A stretch of 64,000 nt of DNA from contig CAVQBJ010000002.1 in the NCBI GenBank assembly GCA_963710725.1, positions 434,001-498,000 of the forward strand, given 5' to 3'. A program made the position numbers and the translations under genes. The notes beneath the pieces are model-generated. The model was not told the origin of the DNA. It was given only the letters and a program-made list of their open reading frames with translations, and ran no database searches. Numbering within the stretch: position 1 is the stretch's first letter; each line of letters opens with the position of its first letter. This document shows positions 61,497-64,000 of the stretch, piece after piece. This stretch comes from CAVQBJ01 sp963710725. GTDB taxonomy: Bacteria > Actinomycetota > Thermoleophilia > Solirubrobacterales > Solirubrobacteraceae.

Positions 61497-63308
61497 TCAG
61501 GCGTACATCTGCTCGATCTCGTCGGCGTACTTCGCACCGATCGGCTTGCGCTTGAGCTTCATCGTCGGAGTGAGCTCGTCGCCGCCGGGCAGCCAGTCTC
61601 CGCGCACGAGGTGGATCCGCTTGATCTGCTCGACGCGCGCGAGGCGCTCGTTCGCGGTCTCGACGGCGCGGTCGATCTCGGCGCGCAGCGTCGGGTCCTC
61701 GGCGAGCGCGGCGAGGTCGCTCGCCTCGATGCCGTGCTGCGCCGCCCAGGCCGGCGCGAAGTCCGCGTCGAGCACGAGCAGCGCCGTGTTGTACGGCCGG
61801 CGGTCGCCGATCACGCACGCCTGGCCGATGAGCGGGCTCGCGCTCTTCAGCGTCCCCTCGATGTTCGCCGGCGACATGTTCTTGCCGGCGGCGTTGATGA
61901 TGATCTCCTTCTTGCGATCGACGATCTTCAGGTAGCCGTCCTCGTCGAGCTCGCCGATGTCGCCGGTATGCAGCCAGCCCTCGGGGTCGATCGCCTCGGC
62001 CGTCGCCTCGGGCAGGTTGCGGTAGCCGCGGGTGACGAAGGCGCCGCGTATCAGCACCTCGCCGTCGTCGGCGAGCCTGAGCTCGGCACCCGGCACCGGA
62101 GGCCCCACGGTGCCGAGCTTGATCCGCCCCGGGGGGTTGACAGTCCCCGTGCCGGTCGTCTCCGACATCCCCCACAGCTCCGCCACCGGAATGCCGATCG
62201 CGTGGAAGAACTCGAGGACCTCCATCGAGATCGGCGCCGCCCCGGCGTGCACGGCCGCGATCTCGTCGAACCCGAACTGACGGCGCAGCCCCGAGAACAG
62301 CTCCTCGTCGGCGCGCGCCACCTCGGCGGCCAGCTCCTCGGGCACGGCCTCGCCGGCCTGTTCGAGTCGAACCTTGCGAATCGCGCTCTCCAGCGCGTGC
62401 TCGATGCGCGTCCGCTGGTCATCGGGCAGCGACGCCACCATCGTCTCCAGGCCCGCCTTCAGCTTCTCCCAGATCCGCGGCACGGCAAAGAACCAATGCG
62501 GCCGCACGTCGGGTAGATAGCTCAGGACCTGCCGCGGGTCGTCGCAGTCGGTGACGGTGAAGCCGTAGACGACCGGAAGGTAGTGATGGGCGCCGCGCTC
62601 GGCGATGTGCGCCGCCGGCAGCCAGGACAGCACACGCGCGCCCTCGGGGAAGACGAGCAGCTGATCGAGGATCGCCACCCCGGCCATCGCGTTGGCGTGC
62701 GTCAGCTCGACGCCCTTCGGCGGTCCGGTGGTGCCCGACGTGTAGATGAGCGTCAGCACGTCACCGGGGTCGATGGCGGCGATCGACGCCTCGACGTCGA
62801 AGTCGCCGCCCCCGGCCACCACGTCATCGAGCGACACCAAGCCGTCGCCCAGCGGGGTGCTCTCGTCGGGATCGACGACGATCACGTGCTGCAGGCCCGG
62901 TAGCGCCTTGCGCGCCTCCAGCAGGGCGCCGAGAAGCGCGCGCTCGACGATGACGACCTTCGCGTCGGCGTCCGCGATCACGAACTCGACCTGGTTGGGC
63001 GCGTAGGTGGGGTAGATCGAGAACGACGTGGCGCCGATCACCATCACCGCGAGGTCGGCGATGTGGAACTCGGGGCGATTGGACAGCAGCAGCGCGACGT
63101 TGTCGCCGCGCGAGACACCGAGCGCGGCCAGCCCGGCGGCCAGGCTGTCAACGCGGTCGCGCAGCTGGGCCCAGGTGATCGAGACCTCGTCGTTGCGCGT
63201 GCGGATCGCCACCTGGTCGGGTCGGGCGGCGATGGTCAGCCGGAACGCTTCGGCGATCGTCGAGGCGTGCGCTCCCCGGCGGGGTTCTGTGACGGCGCTG
63301 CTCTCCAT
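61497..63308 (-). CDS. long-chain acyl-CoA synthetase (FadD15-like)
   Basis: 603 residues. AMP-forming ligase: LTLIYTSGTTGPPKGVELTH, WGMSETTGTGTVNPPG, GWLHTGDIGELDEDGYLKI and the late KLKRKPIGAKYADEI with the catalytic lysine. Length and the insert around HALESAIRKVRLEQAGEAV (residues near 330) match eukaryote-like long-chain ACS/FadD15. It activates long fatty acids in the cytoplasm or at the membrane. The start is ATG 63308 with GGAG 9 nt upstream. Confidence 0.92.
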   Translation of the reverse strand: MESSAVTEPRRGAHASTIAEAFRLTIAARPDQVAIRTRNDEVSITWAQLRDRVDSLAAGLAALGVSRGDNVALLLSNRPEFHIADLAVMVIGATSFSIYPTYAPNQVEFVIADADAKVVIVERALLGALLEARKALPGLQHVIVVDPDESTPLGDGLVSLDDVVAGGGDFDVEASIAAIDPGDVLTLIYTSGTTGPPKGVELTHANAMAGVAILDQLLVFPEGARVLSWLPAAHIAERGAHHYLPVVYGFTVTDCDDPRQVLSYLPDVRPHWFFAVPRIWEKLKAGLETMVASLPDDQRTRIEHALESAIRKVRLEQAGEAVPEELAAEVARADEELFSGLRRQFGFDEIAAVHAGAAPISMEVLEFFHAIGIPVAELWGMSETTGTGTVNPPGRIKLGTVGPPVPGAELRLADDGEVLIRGAFVTRGYRNLPEATAEAIDPEGWLHTGDIGELDEDGYLKIVDRKKEIIINAAGKNMSPANIEGTLKSASPLIGQACVIGDRRPYNTALLVLDADFAPAWAAQHGIEASDLAALAEDPTLRAEIDRAVETANERLARVEQIKRIHLVRGDWLPGGDELTPTMKLKRKPIGAKYADEIEQMYA

Positions 63309-63397
63309 TCGGCGGTTCTCCTTGTCGTTCGCCCGCCGCATGGGTCTTGCGGCCCGGACGACGACACACGCTAGCGCCAAAGACGACCTGAGGGCCC

Positions 63398-63427
63398 GAC
63401 TTCGGCGGCCATGCGGCCGCCAAAGTC
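63398..63427 (-). terminator. hairpin after the site-2 protease gene
   Basis: GACTT-C-GGCGGCC-ATGC-GGCCGCC-A-AAGTC forms a 12-bp stem with one mismatch, 15 nt after the protease stop and upstream of the acyl-CoA ligase start. It should separate the two transcripts. Confidence 0.75.
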
Positions 63428-63441
63428 ACCCCTCGGCGGGC

Positions 63442-64000
63442 TCACTGGATGTGGAACCCACCGTGCGTGAGCGTGTGGATGTCGTTATTCAGGCCGATGG
63501 CAAAGACGAATAAGACGAGCGCGATGCCGACGATGCTCGCCTGCTCCATGATCGAGACCGGGACGGCCCGCCCGCCGCGCAGCTTCTCGGCGACGGCCCA
63601 GAAGATGTGGCCACCGTCGAGTGGCAGGAACGGGAACAGGTTGATGATGGCCAGCGACAGCGAGATGAGCGCGAGGATGCCGAGCGCCTCGGTGACGCTG
63701 AGCCCGAAGGCCTGGCTGGTGATCGTGTACGCGCCGACGCCGCTGTTGATCTCCTTGCGCGCCTTGGCGCTGACGAAGAGCTTGCCGAACGTGGACAACG
63801 TGGCGGTCGTCACGCGCCACATCTCGCTGACGCTCGTTCCCGCCGCCTGCGCGACGTTCTGCGGGGCGAACACGGCTTGTGATTCGAATGTGACGCCGAT
63901 GTGCGGGTGCTTGTACGTCGGGTCGTAGCGCGGATAGACGAGCACCGTGCGCGTCGCTCGGGCGCGCTGCACGATGAGGACCGCCGGCGTCGCCGCAACG
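63442..64000 (-). CDS. M50-family site-2 protease, C-terminal part (cut by window edge)
   Basis: About 186 C-terminal residues; the frame stays open to base 64000. It has the LDG motif of intramembrane metalloproteases in INLFPFLPLDGGHIFWAVAE (the Asp is the third zinc ligand), further hydrophobic segments, and a last helix GIALVLFVFAIGL ending in GGFHIQ. The N-terminal HExxH helix must lie beyond the edge. RseP/Rip1 proteases cut anti-sigma factors inside the membrane, so membrane anti-sigma-like proteins in this genome may be substrates. Its neighbours recall the actinobacterial dxr-rip-ispG region. Confidence 0.88.
   Translation of the reverse strand, partial: VAATPAVLIVQRARATRTVLVYPRYDPTYKHPHIGVTFESQAVFAPQNVAQAAGTSVSEMWRVTTATLSTFGKLFVSAKARKEINSGVGAYTITSQAFGLSVTEALGILALISLSLAIINLFPFLPLDGGHIFWAVAEKLRGGRAVPVSIMEQASIVGIALVLFVFAIGLNNDIHTLTHGGFHIQ

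Overview
The window is high-GC, densely coded DNA from an actinobacterium. Several traits point towards the Thermoleophilia/Solirubrobacterales, though this is an inference and not a placement: a RsiG-type anti-sigma protein, an FHA plus MerR gene pair like garA and its MerR neighbour in mycobacteria, a c-di-AMP (ydaO-type) riboswitch before a wall-active protein, a WS/DGAT acyltransferase, and a collagen-repeat protein with an Hcp-like tail. I see no rRNA, tRNA, CRISPR array, transposase or phage gene. Nearly everything is chromosomal housekeeping or catabolism.

Layout. 1-2.5 kb: transaldolase (cut by the left edge) and transketolase, divergent from an orphan GroES-like gene and a P-loop kinase-like gene. 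3.8-8.0 kb: a secreted repeat-containing protein, then a GlpA/LhgO-type FAD enzyme translationally coupled to an FGGY kinase. 8.0-8.45 kb: a non-coding repeat region that has a relative at 42.7 kb. 8.4-17 kb: an amine or amino-acid catabolic cluster (SDR, aldehyde dehydrogenase, APC permease, FadR-type GntR regulator, glutamine-synthetase-like ligase, and a DAO-GcvT flavoenzyme) with the composition of a glutamylation (Puu-like) pathway. 17-25 kb: GST, beta-propeller, amidohydrolase coupled to a MetE-like methyltransferase, MarR regulator, acyl-CoA ligase, PPK2 and an MFS carrier.

25-33 kb: a sigma-70 family factor with a textbook promoter, an Asp/Asn-hydroxylase-like protein, a CDF metal carrier, CcdA, an OmpR-type regulator, a YceH-like protein and an ABC exporter. 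33-38.7 kb: a secreted phosphoesterase, a VapBC toxin-antitoxin pair and a secreted alpha/beta hydrolase, with long intergenic stretches. 38.7-43.8 kb: methyltransferase, hydrolase, CnoX-like thioredoxin, an unlisted 48-residue membrane protein, DNA polymerase IV, the second repeat copy and an MTA/purine phosphorylase. 43.9-50.8 kb: a DPBB wall protein under a c-di-AMP riboswitch with a Crp-type palindrome upstream, then WS/DGAT, NAD synthetase, a lipoprotein, a thioesterase and a membrane protein with a sigma-region-4-like head.

50.7-57.5 kb is one long leftward gene string: proS, pgsA, rsiG-like, FHA, merR, apt, SRPBCC, AGPS-like. Most junctions are short or overlapping. The string mixes translation, lipid synthesis, c-di-GMP/sigma control and phosphopeptide signalling. 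57.5-64 kb: superoxide dismutase, the collagen-Hcp protein, ispG, a methyltransferase, a long-chain acyl-CoA ligase and a site-2 protease cut by the right edge. The strongest candidates for further work are the Hcp-collagen protein, the RsiG variant, the dual cAMP/c-di-AMP control region, and the 50-nt inverted-end repeats.
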